A stretch of 64,000 nt of DNA from Lumbricus rubellus (lineage: Eukaryota; Annelida; Clitellata; Crassiclitellata; Lumbricidae): positions 46,393,904 through 46,457,903 of the forward strand of contig OX243815.1 of NCBI GenBank assembly GCA_945859605.1. Direction: 5' to 3'. The first letter of the stretch is position 1. The number at the start of each line of letters is the position of its first letter. The notes under the pieces were generated by a model. That model did not search any database and had not been told where the DNA came from. It was given only the letters and a program-made list of their open reading frames with translations. The position numbers were made by a program, and so were the translations under genes. This document shows positions 41,306 through 52,100 of this stretch, in pieces.

Positions 41306-42609
41306 AATAAATTGTGACATTTAAACTTTGCATTCACAGTGCCAAGTTTAAATGTCGATAAGAAATTTAGATTGTGTAATGATTCAAGTGTGTATGCAGC
41401 CGAGTTGACGGCCATTATCGAGGCTATTGAATGGATATCAAATAGTGAATGTTTTTCTGATTCCAAGTTTGCAATATTTTCTGATTCATTGAGTGTTCTT
41501 AAATCAATCAAGAAGTGTTATAGTGAATCTCGACCCACTTTGTTAAATGATTTACTATTTAACATTAACAAACTAAATTCTGATAAAATACGATTTATTT
41601 GGATACCAAGTCACGTTGACTTGAGCGGTAATGACAGAGCAGATTCATTGGCTAAAGAAGCCCTAAGTATTGACATTAATTCTACTAATGTTCTTGAATT
41701 TGAAGAAGTTTTTAGTTTAATTAAACGATACATATTAGACAGATGGCAGTCAGAATATGATAGTGATAAGAAAGGTCATTTTTATAAATCTATATGTCCA
41801 ACTGTTAGTACTGATATAAAATATTTCGAACCTTATAGGCATAAGGAAGTCCAGATTTCTAGATTGCGTCTAGGAACGGCAAACACAAATCAAAGATTAT
41901 TCATTATAAAAAGACATTCCAGCGGTTTGTGTGATGCTTGTCACGTCAAAGAAACAATTCATCACATTTTAATTGAGTGTAAAAAAGAAAATATTTCGAA
42001 TTCATTAAGAAATACATGTCAAATATATAAAGATGAAATTTCTGTTAAAACTTTATTGACTGTCAATTTATATCAAAATCAAGTGTATCGGTTGATTAAA
42101 CTTATAACTAAAGGTCGGATTTTGTGAATAAATCGTTTGCATCCTTGTTATAGATGGCATTTGTATATTGATCAGATTTATAATGTTTGATTGATGTTTT
42201 AAAATTTAATGGTGCATGTTTCTTTTGTACAAGAAACATAACATTATTATTATGATTATTGATGCACTTACATATTGAACTTTTGTAACAGGAACTGTTT
42301 ACTGGAGTCATTAACGTAATTAGTTATATGAGACAATCAATGTACAATTTAAATATCTATGTTTGGATTTAAGATCTTTTTTCATAATGTGTAAACCTAA
42401 ACGAGTGTCCGATGAAATACTTTATGTTATCTAAAAATTGAATGTAATTGAGATTGTACAGAGCTCTCCGTTTAGACACCTCTTTGGTGTAGTTTGGAGG
42501 CTACATAAGTTTTTGTTTACTGCTGTGTACACTTATATTGTATTGTCGTCAACGGCCTTTGCTGCCATAGGATGACATTAAACTGTGGAATAATAATAAA
42601 ATAAATTGT
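41306..42609 (+). mobile_element. I-like LINE, 5'-truncated (family A), second copy
   Basis: AATAAATTGT at 41306-41315 and 42600-42609. From 41330 on it matches 18393-19660 nearly base for base, with one codon missing near 41672 and a 3' UTR segment (AGACACCTCTTTGGTGTAG) absent from the 17969 copy. The 14 bases 41316-41329 match poorly. Confidence 0.9.
41339..42127 (+). CDS. LINE ORF2 C-terminal part (partial RNase H)
   Basis: Open 262 codons from the truncation to TGA. Begins after the first catalytic Asp of RNase H, then AAELTAIIEA, IFSDSLSVLKS, GNDRADSLAK and LCDACHVKETIHHILIEC. Cannot be functional without the first Asp and RT. Confidence 0.85.
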   Translation: MPSLNVDKKFRLCNDSSVYAAELTAIIEAIEWISNSECFSDSKFAIFSDSLSVLKSIKKCYSESRPTLLNDLLFNINKLNSDKIRFIWIPSHVDLSGNDRADSLAKEALSIDINSTNVLEFEEVFSLIKRYILDRWQSEYDSDKKGHFYKSICPTVSTDIKYFEPYRHKEVQISRLRLGTANTNQRLFIIKRHSSGLCDACHVKETIHHILIECKKENISNSLRNTCQIYKDEISVKTLLTVNLYQNQVYRLIKLITKGRIL

Positions 42610-42642
42610 TTTTACGACAGATGTTTGGTTGTTTGTATGTGC

Positions 42643-42950
42643 AACTGTTTACTGGAGTCACTAACGTAATTAGTTGTATGAGACAATCAATGTACAATTA
42701 TAATATCTAATGTTTGGATTTAAGATCATTTTTTCATAATGTGCAAAACTGAACGAGTGTCCGATTAACTACTTTATGTTGTCTAAAAATTGAATGTCAT
42801 TGAGTTTGTACAGATCCGTTTAGACACCTCTTTGGTATAGTTTGGAGGCTACATAAGTTTATGTTACTGCTCTGTACACACTTATAATTGTATTGTCGTC
42901 AACGGCCTTTGCTGCCTTAGGATGACGTTAAACTTTGGAATAAAAATAAT
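42643..42950 (+). mobile_element. I-like LINE 3' end only (family A), tandem copy
   Basis: Repeats 42290-42597 (AACTGTTTACTGGAGTCA to GTTAAACTTTGGAATAAAAA), followed by AATAAATTG at 42948, the same word as the duplication of its neighbour. A 33-nt filler at 42610-42642 reads like a reversed SINE tail joined to ACGACAGATG. Confidence 0.85.
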
Positions 42951-42956
42951 AAATTG

Positions 42957-43265
42957 CTTTTGTCTTGAGTTGTGGGACATAATAATTAGTACGTTTGCCA
43001 AGTAGTGAGAAATACAATGAAAAAAGCATCCATTCAGAGAACCAAGGCTTTTTTAACATGCAGTTGTACACAAAATCTGCAGTTTTAAATGGATTTATGC
43101 AGTTATAGAAGCACTTCCATGCAGTTGAAACTAGTTAAAAACAGGCCAATGTTCTTCGATTGCAAGTAATTTACCATGGAGGATGGGGAAAACAAGGGGT
43201 TGTGCAGTTCAAAAAATTTCTTAAAAACAGCCCTGCAGAGAACCTTTGTTGTAAATACGTTATGA
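42957..43265. other. No gene; GCAGTT words
   Basis: Loosely repeated TGCAGTT every 30-50 bp (43060-43220); otherwise nothing recognised. Confidence 0.35.
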
Positions 43266-43269
43266 ACTG

Positions 43270-43402
43270 TAGAACGCGGTTGTGCAGAGGGTATGTTCGT
43301 CGTCTTGCAGCCTCGGAAGGTTGCGGGTTCGAATCCACCTCAATTCGCCGCGTATATGGACCTTGGGCAAGTCCTTCACTCGCAACTGCTCAGTGCTTCG
43401 TA
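43270..43402 (+). mobile_element. SINE (GCGGTGGTGTAGTGG family), diverged fragment
   Basis: GGTTGCGGGTTCGAATCCAC, CCTTGGGCAAGTCCTTCAC, GCTCAGTGCTTCG. Confidence 0.65.
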
Positions 43403-43506
43403 AATGTTTGTATTGTATCTATAGAAACTACTTCTGCTTTAACCTGCTAATGTCGGTCACTTTTAACCTACAAACCGTCCTACCCAGTGAGCGACTAAGG
43501 TGAGGG

Positions 43507-43620
43507 CATCGTCAATAGCCTTGATAGCCACGAGATGTTCGTGAAACAGTTTGGAAGACGGCGCTTCGTTGGACACCTTCCAAATGCAACTCAATGATAC
43601 GATATTAACATTAATCGCAA
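43507..43620 (-). promoter_or_regulatory. TATA module
   Basis: A box 43507-43547 (CGTCAATAGCCTTGATAGCC, ACGAGATG), GACACCTTCCAAATGC at 43572, GATATTAACATTAATCGC from 43601. Upstream AACCGTCCTACCCAGTGAG matches several other units. Confidence 0.65.
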
Positions 43621-44625
43621 TAGATCCAAACATATAATAGTCGCACTTTAAAAATGGTGTTGGAGCTGTTGGAGCTGTATTTTTTACGACCTCAACGGCC
43701 TCTTTAATTGTCATAGGGCACAGGCCCTGGTCAAATCTGGATCCATCAATCCACATCCAATAAAATTATTAACTTCTGTTTCAAGATCCAATGCATGATA
43801 AATATTCATTGAGTTACGTTAAACATTCAATTGCAAATTAAGAAATTGTGATGCTCCTTTGTTTGTTTAACTAGTAGATTTTTTATAAGGAACTGCCATA
43901 TTCAAAAGTTTGTGTACAACTACATAATACTATTTACTTGCACTGAATGAGTAATGCCTGGAAATAACTTGACAGCCTCGTCGATCTCTTAAAGTAAAGG
44001 AAATTAATTTTAAAAACGAAGGAATAATATTCTTTATACGATGACTCCATCTAATTTCTTCTTTATGAACCGGAAGTCGACCTCCAAGTCGGCCAGAAAC
44101 AGCGAAAAGAAGAAAAAGTTGCAAGTCTTTTTTAGTGTCCTATCTCACAAGATGACGTCCGTAAGAAGGTTTCATGCCAAAGTAAAATTGACGAAATTGA
44201 CGAAATGAACAATCTATAGCAACGCGCTTGGCAACAATGCATCCGCCATATTTAGACGTCACGTCATCGTCGTCAATGGAAACGAACAATTACCTTGTTA
44301 TGCAGTTTTCCATGGATTGGTTATTAAGTGCTGTAATATGCCAAGCAAATTCCTAAAATCAGTTGCTCCGTATGGTTAGTAAAGGAAACGAGAATTTCTT
44401 TCGTCGCTTCCGGTCATTTATGGCACGTGATCTTGACCAAGTCAGTAGAAATACGCAATGACTGAATAAATGCACCTGACATACTCGGCTTTTACGATTC
44501 AAGCTTTTAAATGAAACTTTTTTACTGGGAGTAAACACAAACGCAAGTTGTATTAGTCGACTGTCAGCGATAAGAATTTTATATACATTTAAAAACTGTT
44601 CAGACAAACATTCCAGTGTTGATTT
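43621..44625. other. No gene seen
   Basis: Several short frames of about 60-110 codons without recognisable domains. Confidence 0.4.
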
Positions 44626-44736
44626 TAACGGTCTCCGATGATGCAAGATGTCGTTAAACGATTGAAAAAAACACTGATTCTTGGACACCTTTAAAAGATA
44701 TCTTAATGGCACTATAATTAATTTGTCGTTCGCATA
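44626..44736 (-). promoter_or_regulatory. TATA module, well preserved
   Basis: A box 44626-44660 (TCTCCGATGATGCAAGATG, TCGTTAAACG), GACACCTTTAAAAG at 44684, TATAATTAATTT at 44713 (24 bp), GTCGTTCGCAT 44726-44736. Confidence 0.7.
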
Positions 44737-45116
44737 TTCTTAATTACTTTCTGGAAAGGGAATAAATAAATCTATTATAAATAATTAAGATGAAAGAGTA
44801 ACATGATCGACGATAAATTCACCGCTCTCTAAACTCATAGCCTACTTGGTGCAAGGCGAATGTTGCAGATTTGAAAATGTGAGCAATTCTGCAAAAAATC
44901 GAGAAACTTGTTGTGAACGAATAATAATATTATTTGCAATTGAGTTGATTATCATCGCTTGAAATGTCAAAAGGCACGTGTGAAGAATTGATAAGTTGGA
45001 GATTTCGCAGGCTACAATCTACTTGCGTGCAGAGAGCATTATCTTCCACGGCAGAAAAATCGAAATCAGCCCCTTAGAAATTCTGCGGCATTCCGCTGCG
45101 TAATGTTTGACTTACA

Positions 45117-45345
45117 GGTGGGGCGCGGTGGTCTAGTGGTGGCGTCATTGCCTTGAAGCCGGAAGGTTTGAGGTTCGAATCCACCTCGCCGCGTAAGAAC
45201 CTTGGGCAAGTTCTTCACTCACAATTGCTCAGCGCTTCGGCGTGAAACTCCGATGCAGTGTCCGCTCTGCATTCGGGAGCGCCTCTGAGTAGAGAGAGCT
45301 TGAAGGGGCGCTATAACAAGTGCACATACAAACAAACAAACAAAA
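45117..45345 (+). mobile_element. SINE (GCGGTGGTGTAGTGG family), full-length
   Basis: GGTGGGGCGCGGTGGTCTAG head, GGTTCGAATCCACCTCGCC, GGGCAAGTTCTTCACTCAC, GCTTCGGCGTGAAACTCCG, GGGAGCGCCTCTGAGTAG, GGGGCGCTATAACAAGTGC, (CAAA)n tail. Best copy of the family in the window; the head has tRNA-like A and B boxes. Confidence 0.9.
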
Positions 45346-45616
45346 GTTGTCATGACATTCCGATAACTTGATAAAAATGATCAGTACGATAGGTACAATA
45401 GAAATATATTAAGTTAATTAATTTGGTGATTTTCACGTGAATGAAATTACGTAACAGTATTCGAAACGAAAGTACGCGACATTGTATATCTCTCAACTTC
45501 CCGAAACGTCTTGGACATTCTAGGAACAACAATAGGGGAATCATGTAAGGTCAACGTCGACGTCAACGCCCCGATTATCCAGTAGATGTAATAGTCAACA
45601 AAACGTGATGTCAGTA

Positions 45617-45665
45617 GACACCTTTAGAAAGTAAGAAATCAATGCTTTATATAAATGAAGCACAT
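45617..45665 (-). promoter_or_regulatory. TATA module
   Basis: GACACCTTTAGAAAG at 45617, TATATAAATG at 45648. GTCGACGTCAACGCC at 45554 is a partial A box. Confidence 0.55.
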
Positions 45666-45827
45666 ATTTTTTTAATGTTCATCACATGATTGACCTGATA
45701 GTGGTACACCAATGATAATAATTATCAGATCAGTTGACATCAAACATCCGTGTTGCTAAGTTCCAAAGTGCATTTCTGTCTCTGTCATTTTGTCCATCGG
45801 TGTTGCATATTCATTCTCGCGTATCTC

Positions 45828-45845
45828 AATCGTTCAATCAATCAC

Positions 45846-45886
<41 letters not shown>

Positions 45887-46020
45887 CAATCAGTCAGACA
45901 ATCAACAAAATTATTGGTTTCAAAATAAATGATTGATTTATTGATTGATCGATCGATCAAGCAATCAATCAATCAGCCAATCAATGAATCAATCAATTAC
46001 TCAGTCAATCAATCAATCAA
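45828..46020. repeat. (AATC)n microsatellite
   Basis: Two tracts (45828-45905 and 45935-46020) of AATC units with variants. Confidence 0.9.
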
Positions 46021-46206
46021 AATTTAAATGGTATCCATTTATAAGTTATTTTAATAATAATAATCATATTACATGTCTATATGTATTGTATTGTATAAAA
46101 ACATCCAAAAACGTCACAGTAGGGACCAAGCAAGTCTGTGCCTACTGTTAGTGTATAATCAGTATGTCTTTGTCATCCGGGGTCTACATGCCTATACGTC
46201 TGTCTG

Positions 46207-46328
<122 letters not shown>

Positions 46329-46614
46329 AATCAACCAATCAATAAATCAATCAATCTGCCGGAAACCACAGGTGAATTTAGAGATTCAAATGGAAGCAGA
46401 TAGTTCTAGATTAATCATTATATATCTTCAACAAAATAACTCTAAAGGATATAAAAATCCGCTAACGCAGAGATGTCTTCTTTTAATGGTGTATAACTGT
46501 ATATAGAGATGGCTTTTAAATTTGTTATCGTCAATGTGATTATAATAAAGTACATTTTTAAAGATGTTAGAGCTGTCGACAAACGTCTGAAAGTGCTTAA
46601 CTGGTAACTTCATT

Positions 46615-46665
46615 GACACCTTTTGAATGCTTATAAATAAAGCTACAAATATGTGTCCAATTTAA
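46615..46665 (-). promoter_or_regulatory. TATA module, weak
   Basis: GACACCTTTTGAATGC at 46615 followed by TATAAATAAAGCTACAAATATG. Confidence 0.4.
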
Positions 46666-46669
46666 AATC

Positions 46670-47248
46670 TTAGCATTGAAATACGTATATGTTCACCCTT
46701 GAATTCGATGTCGCTAAGCTGTGAATACAACCATGTAAACGCTAAGCCACCTTCGTCTGTCAATGGCAAATGATGCCGAGGACAAAAATGTTACTGCCAA
46801 ATCAGTAAGCTCATTAGGAACCAATCGACGTTATTTCATATTTATTATACGAATATCTTCTGTCGTGTTACGTTAATTGTTTAAATGAATCATCAATTAG
46901 ATTGACACTTGTCACAACGCGCATGGCTCAAAATTGCTAACATCACAGTATACTCAAGAGGTTGAATCGGAGACAATGCATATTTAATTATCGCAATAGC
47001 AAAATATTATTAACCAATAACACACAATGATTAGCATCGTGGCATCAATTTGAAGACAATGGATAACCACGGTTCATCACTGACAGAAATTTGCTACCGA
47101 AGTTTGCTAGATCTGCCGGTTTAACCCCCATTGCCTTCCTAGACGCCTCACGCGGTCTAGGAATTATAAATTGGGGCCAAGAAAGGTCAACGTTAACTCC
47201 GGTAACAAAATATCACGTTTCAATGGTTTGCGCTACTTGCTCCCATTA
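46670..47248. other. No gene; partial A box at 46708
   Basis: TTCGATGTCGCTAAGCTG at 46702-46719 resembles an A box end without a following GACACC. Nothing else recognised. Confidence 0.35.
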
Positions 47249-47300
47249 GACACCTTTAATTCTTTTTACACAAGGCATATATAAATGGTTATCAGGACGC
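47249..47300 (-). promoter_or_regulatory. TATA module
   Basis: GACACCTTTAATTC at 47249, TATATAAATGG at 47278 (24 bp). Confidence 0.55.
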
Positions 47301-47700
47301 GCTATATTGCATGGATTTGAGCTACGGTTAATGATTGCACTTAACGAATCTGCCATCATAAAAGATTATTAGGGGCGTTCTCCGCCATCATTTAAGATTG
47401 GAAAGTGACACCGTAAAAAATTTACAAAAAGAGTGGTGGGTGAGTGGACAATGAATGCCTGTGCATCAGAATTAGCTGGTGACGCTTCGTAAGTGACGTA
47501 TTCTAGATCTCAGTTTTCAATATGAAGTAACATAGTTACCAGGTTTATGTGAAACTTTGGTGAAGCAACGAGAAAGATACGATGATTTTGTCTAAATTCA
47601 AACATTTATAATTTTCATGAATGCAACATTGCAATTTTCAAAGTGTCAAGATTTCAAAATCTAATATTAGCAAATTTTCAACGTTTTAACTTCGTGAGTT

Positions 47701-48250
47701 TAAGGCAACTAAGCAATGTTCAAAGTAAGGCAACTAAGCAATGTTCAAAGTAAGGCAACTAAGCAATGTTCAAAGTAAGGCAACTAAGCAATGTTCAAAG
47801 TAAGGCAACTAAGCAATGTTCAAAGTAAGGCAACTAAGCAATGTTCAAAGTAAGGCAACTAAGCAATGTTCAAAGTAAGGCAACTAAGCAATGTTCAAAG
47901 TAAGGCAACTAAGCAATGTTCAAAGTAAGGCAACTAAGCAATGTTCAAAGTAAGGCAACTAAGCAATGTTCAAAGTAAGGCAACTAAGCAATGTTCAAAG
48001 TAAGGCAACTAAGCAATGTTCAAAGTAAGGCAACTAAGCAATGTTCAAAGTAAGGCAACTAAGCAATGTTCAAAGTAAGGCAACTAAGCAATGTTCAAAG
48101 TAAGGCAACTAAGCAATGTTCAAAGTAAGGCAACTAAGCAATGTTCAAAGTAAGGCAACTAAGCAATGTTCAAAGTAAGGCAACTAAGCAATGTTCAAAG
48201 TAAGGCAACTAAGCAATGTTCAAAGTAAAGCAACTAAGCAATGTTCAAAG
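47701..48250 (+). repeat. 25-bp minisatellite, 22 units
   Basis: Unit TAAGGCAACTAAGCAATG plus TTCAAAG repeated 22 times without a length change. Twenty-one units look identical and the last has one G-to-A change. 25 bp is not a multiple of 3, so it is not coding. Confidence 0.98.
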
Positions 48251-48254
48251 TAAA

Positions 48255-48780
48255 GCTGGGTCAGTATCGAAGATCTTCACGATAGAAATTGCTCGAACAG
48301 CTACGTACAGAGCGGGCTCTTAGCATTCTCATTGCATAAAGTGATCTTGATAAACCCTTCGAGCGCTTCAGAAGCATGTTCTGTAACCTTGAGATTGTCT
48401 TGAAGAGTTACGCGCAGGATTCATACTGATGTCACCCTCTCAACGTTGTTGATCCGATCGGGCAGTAACGCAATATTACTCTCCATCTGGTCATCAGCAT
48501 TCCTCGCGACTTTTCTGAACTAGGGCGCACATTATTCTGCCTTGATGATGATCTTCGTTTAATTATAAAAGAGACAAATCCAGGTGACACACCGCACCTT
48601 GTCCGACGTTCAACTGCAGGAAAGCTGTAGAAGACAATGCCCTCTTCAATGTCTTTAGTCTGTAGATGGAAAGCTGATTTCAAGCATACATACCTACTCA
48701 CTGACAATAAAGTGAGCAATGTTGTCGAATAACCAGACATAATAATATGTTGAGCGTGAGAAGAGTAGGTTAATTACCCT
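48255..48780. other. No gene seen
   Basis: A 102-codon minus frame lies at 48432-48740 but shows no recognisable domain. Confidence 0.35.
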
Positions 48781-48837
48781 AATTACCGAAAGATGTCGCT
48801 GTACACAGTGTACAATGAATAATGCGGGCTCGGATTA

Positions 48838-48890
48838 AACACCTTGAGAACTATTTGACTATAAGATATATATTCTGTCGTATAACTGAC
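48838..48890 (-). promoter_or_regulatory. TATA module
   Basis: AAAGATGTCGCTGTAC (A box end) at 48789, AACACCTTGAGAAC at 48838, AAGATATATATTC near 48862. Confidence 0.5.
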
Positions 48891-48996
48891 AATATGAATG
48901 ATGCTTCCTGCAGAGAAGAGAAACGAGCGTCGACCAGAGGGAAAGAGTATAAGGCTAAAACATGACAGCCACGTATTGAAATTTTGTCAGTCCACA

Positions 48997-49050
48997 GACA
49001 CCCTAGAATCAATTGCTGACCGAGCAATAATAATCTCGTTCTTCTCTGCG
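48997..49050 (-). promoter_or_regulatory. TATA module, weak
   Basis: GACACCCTAGAATC at 48997; AATAATAATCTCG at 49025 in place of the TATA box. GACAGCCACG at 48964 is a partial A box. Confidence 0.35.
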
Positions 49051-49299
49051 CGATTACTGGGAGTTAAATAGCAGGAAATAACAGCTGAATTCCACTATAT
49101 GCGGACGAGTCAGCTCAGCGAACAGTACTGTTGACGCTATCTTCTTCTTCTTCAGTACCGCCTAAGGAAAGTTAGTATGTCAAACGTCACAATAATCCTT
49201 TCCATGTTGAGCAGGCTCTTTCAGCTTCCCCTATCCAATTGTCATCATCCAGTCCAGCATCATGTCTTGATGGTCTTCCTTTTGACCGTTTCACCTTAA

Positions 49300-49528
49300 C
49301 CCTCAGGCTACCAATCTTTTTGTAACACTGACTACCAACCACCACCCCCTCTGGATTTTGGGTTTGGTTTGAGATATCATAACTTGTAATAATTTTATAT
49401 CAATGGATTCAGCATTCATTTCTGCACAAATTGGTATATTCAGCTTTAAAATATATGAAAGCACCTCGAAATTATGACTTTTTCCGTAGGCACCCGTCGA
49501 TTCCACAAAATGTATACTTTCGCATAAG

Positions 49529-49588
<60 letters not shown>

Positions 49589-50307
49589 TTCTGTGTGTTT
49601 TTAACATATTTTAGTGATACAATAATAGTTTACATATAATAAAGTCCAATGTTCAACTATAAAAACTAGTAATAAGTTAGTTTTAGTTACAATAAAAAGA
49701 AAATAATCATGTAGTAGGTGCTAAAAAAACCTTTACGCAGACTTATCGGTTTGCGTTGTAAAAACCCAACATTTTCACACATTTAAATATATTTTCAGCA
49801 CTTCCGGTCATCAAATATCAAATTAATTAGTATAAAAAATAGCCCTGTAGAATGACATAATTTATTTCTCTTGAAAAATAAATTATGAATAAGTTGTAAT
49901 AAAAAAACATGAAAATTTTACGAAAATAAAACACCTTTATATATATTTTAATTTATTTTGAGCACTTCCGGTTGTCAAAGGACAACTCATTGAGCATGAA
50001 AATGTAGCCCCACATTCCCTCTACAGAATGGTACAATTTGTGTCTCTTGATATTAAATGACGGATAAGATATAGCCGATAATCAGAGGGAGGTGGTATCC
50101 CGTCTGGTACCTCAGGTACTGGTAGCCTATTTCGGGTATAACGTTTGAATGGTATGGTATATCATCACACATTTTAGCTCACAATGTGTGCAAATGAATC
50201 CTCTACTGCTACCTAAAACGTCAAAATTTTATTCCAAACGAAATACGTTTGATATGTAAAAAACCTAGGGGGGGGGATACCACCCCACGCCTCTAGTAGC
50301 CCGAGGG
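49300..50307 (+). mobile_element. piggyBac-like TTAA element, copy C
   Basis: TTAA at 49296-49299 and 50308-50311. Ends CCCTCAGGCTACCA and AGTAGCCCGAGGG. Aligns over its length with the copies at 15137 and 16021 and carries an extra (AT)n tract at 49530-49582. No transposase. Confidence 0.9.
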
Positions 50308-50311
50308 TTAA

Positions 50312-50750
50312 GTTTGTCCATTCGATTACCGTTCCTAGCAGTATCATTCTTGTCGGTCATATCCCTAAATTCGTTTACACCTTGGATATTAAGCGGTAAT
50401 CCTTATCCTGTATTGCTTTATATAACGAGTATAAACTATGTTGTAGCGGTGTCTTCCTTGTGCCTCTTCTGCCTATTTGCCAGAGCTGTGTCTCTCTCTC
50501 ATTTAGGTGTTCAGCAATGCTCTCGGCTCAGCCATACAGAGTAATCTCGTAGTTTTACCGGGCACGAAAATGCTCTTAGACAGTACCCGTCATTTCTTTT
50601 GTGTTGGTTCTATGGTATGTAGCCTAATGGACTGCATGCCGTATGTCGCAGTTTTAAAACCGTCCTTGTAAGCCCAGGTTGGGTCTGGAGCGCCTCTGAG
50701 CAGTTCACTTGAAAGGGCGATTTTTAATTACTAAATTACTGAATAAATAC
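50312..50750. other. No gene; L2-like tail remnant at 50690-50725
   Basis: GGAGCGCCTCTGAGCAGTTC followed by GGGCGATTTTTAA. Nothing else recognised. Confidence 0.4.
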
Positions 50751-50756
50751 ACCTGG

Positions 50757-51559
50757 CGGTACTTGTCGGTTAATTCACCGCCACACATAGAAACCCTATA
50801 AACGAAATTTTACATGCAGAAATTAATTCACCGCCACACGCAGATAGTGAGGCCTATAATTCCAGTCTATTACCGTTTCTTTCGCAATGTCCAGTTCACA
50901 CTCGCAAAAATAAATGCTCGTCATTTCTTTGGACCAACAATATACGAACAGGATGATTTGTCGGTAAGTTAGGCGTGATCCTTGTAGCCACGTGCCTCGT
51001 CGCAGTGGGATGTTTTGCCTACAGCTACGCCTAAGACATCTCCATCTGTCTTGCCGATCCTTTAAACATAGCACCATTGGGGCTTAGTTATAGTAAGCGG
51101 GTCCGTTTGATATTGGTTAGGTTCAGGTTTATGGGTCGTGAGGGTCGGTTAGGATCAGGTTAGGCATCGTGAGGTTCGGTTAGGGTTAGGAATAGGGTTA
51201 GTGCAGTCATTTATTAACATAGGGACCCGCTTACTATAACCATGCCCACCATTGGGTGGTTGTTAGCACACTGTCTCGCAGCATGTAAGGATGCCATGCT
51301 GCTGCAAGAAATTAACGCTGCTTTGTTTATCGTTAACTAAAGCCGAAATTCTTAAGAAATTCATGACGGCGTCCAAGAAATAAACACGTGCTATAAGTTA
51401 ATCGGATGTCATAATTAAATTACGTCACTAAAAACCAGTGCATAAAATAGCCTAATATGCAGTGCGTAAAGTCGTAAACATACGGCAAACCGTGGCGGTG
51501 AACTAACCGACAAGGTAGGCAGACGAAACCTGTGGCGGTGAATTAACCGACAAGTACCC
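50757..51559. mobile_element. TIR element with 6-bp target duplication, 803 bp
   Basis: ACCTGG at 50751-50756 and 51560-51565. Inverted ends GGTACTTGTCGGTTAATTC plus ACCGCCACA; the AATTCACCGCCACA part is repeated inside each arm. Contains the smaller element at 51082. No transposase; superfamily uncertain. Confidence 0.8.
51082..51246. mobile_element. 165-bp MITE nested inside the 803-bp element
   Basis: CACCATTGGG at 51072-51081 and 51247-51256. Ends share TTATAGTAAGCGGGTCC in inverted orientation. The interior is GGTTAGGGTTAGG-like and vaguely telomere-like. Confidence 0.75.
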
Positions 51560-51589
51560 ACCTGGCTTATTCGGCCTATAATAGGTAAT

Positions 51590-51670
51590 GCGCTTACTCA
51601 AGGAGCATGCGGTTGCGGGTTCGACTCCTGGTAACGACCTTGGGCAAGTTGTTTGCGCACGAGTGCCTCT
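51590..51670 (+). repeat. tRNA-like SINE fragment of another family
   Basis: GGTTGCGGGTTCGACTCC is pol III B-box-like and CCTTGGGCAAGTTG follows, but the head differs from the main SINE family. Confidence 0.4.
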
Positions 51671-51980
51671 GTCATCAAGCATTATAAGCTGGGAAGTAAA
51701 CGGCAAGTCCTGCGATACACCGTCCTTGTATCCAAGACCTTGGGATTCGTCCATTGCTTGTTCACGGCCATTTAAAAAGGAGATGAGCGCCTCTTTTTGT
51801 TCCACATACTTTACTTTTTACTTTTTAAAATGTATTTTACTTCGTATACTGGAGTCGACAAAAATCGCATGAAACGTTTTTTCTACTGATGTGACAACAA
51901 AAAAGCAAGTTCTGTTAGCCGGATTTGCTGACGGTGACATAGAAACTGTCCAGAAAAACATTCCTGAGTGTGTCGACATG

Positions 51981-52100
51981 AATGGCCTCTGATGATGCAA
52001 GGTGATGCAAGATCGCTAAAACAATAAATTGGAAAGCATACTGCTTTTGGACACCTAGATAACGTTTTCACCGAAGATATATATAAACGTCAATCTCATA
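51981..52100 (-). promoter_or_regulatory. TATA module
   Basis: A box 51981-52021 (GGCCTCTGATGATGCAAGG, a repeated GATGCAAG, TCGCTAAAAC), GACACC at 52050, TATATATAAACG at 52078 (23 bp), CGTCAATC. Confidence 0.6.

Noticed and set aside
43463..43756. 97-codon minus-strand gene
   Set aside because: It spans a module core (A box and GACACC) and is not conserved in other copies of the module.
47701..48250. CRISPR array
   Set aside because: Repeats are directly tandem with no unique spacers, and the genome is eukaryotic.
51100..51220. Interstitial telomere array
   Set aside because: Only two or three imperfect TTAGGG words, enclosed in a MITE.
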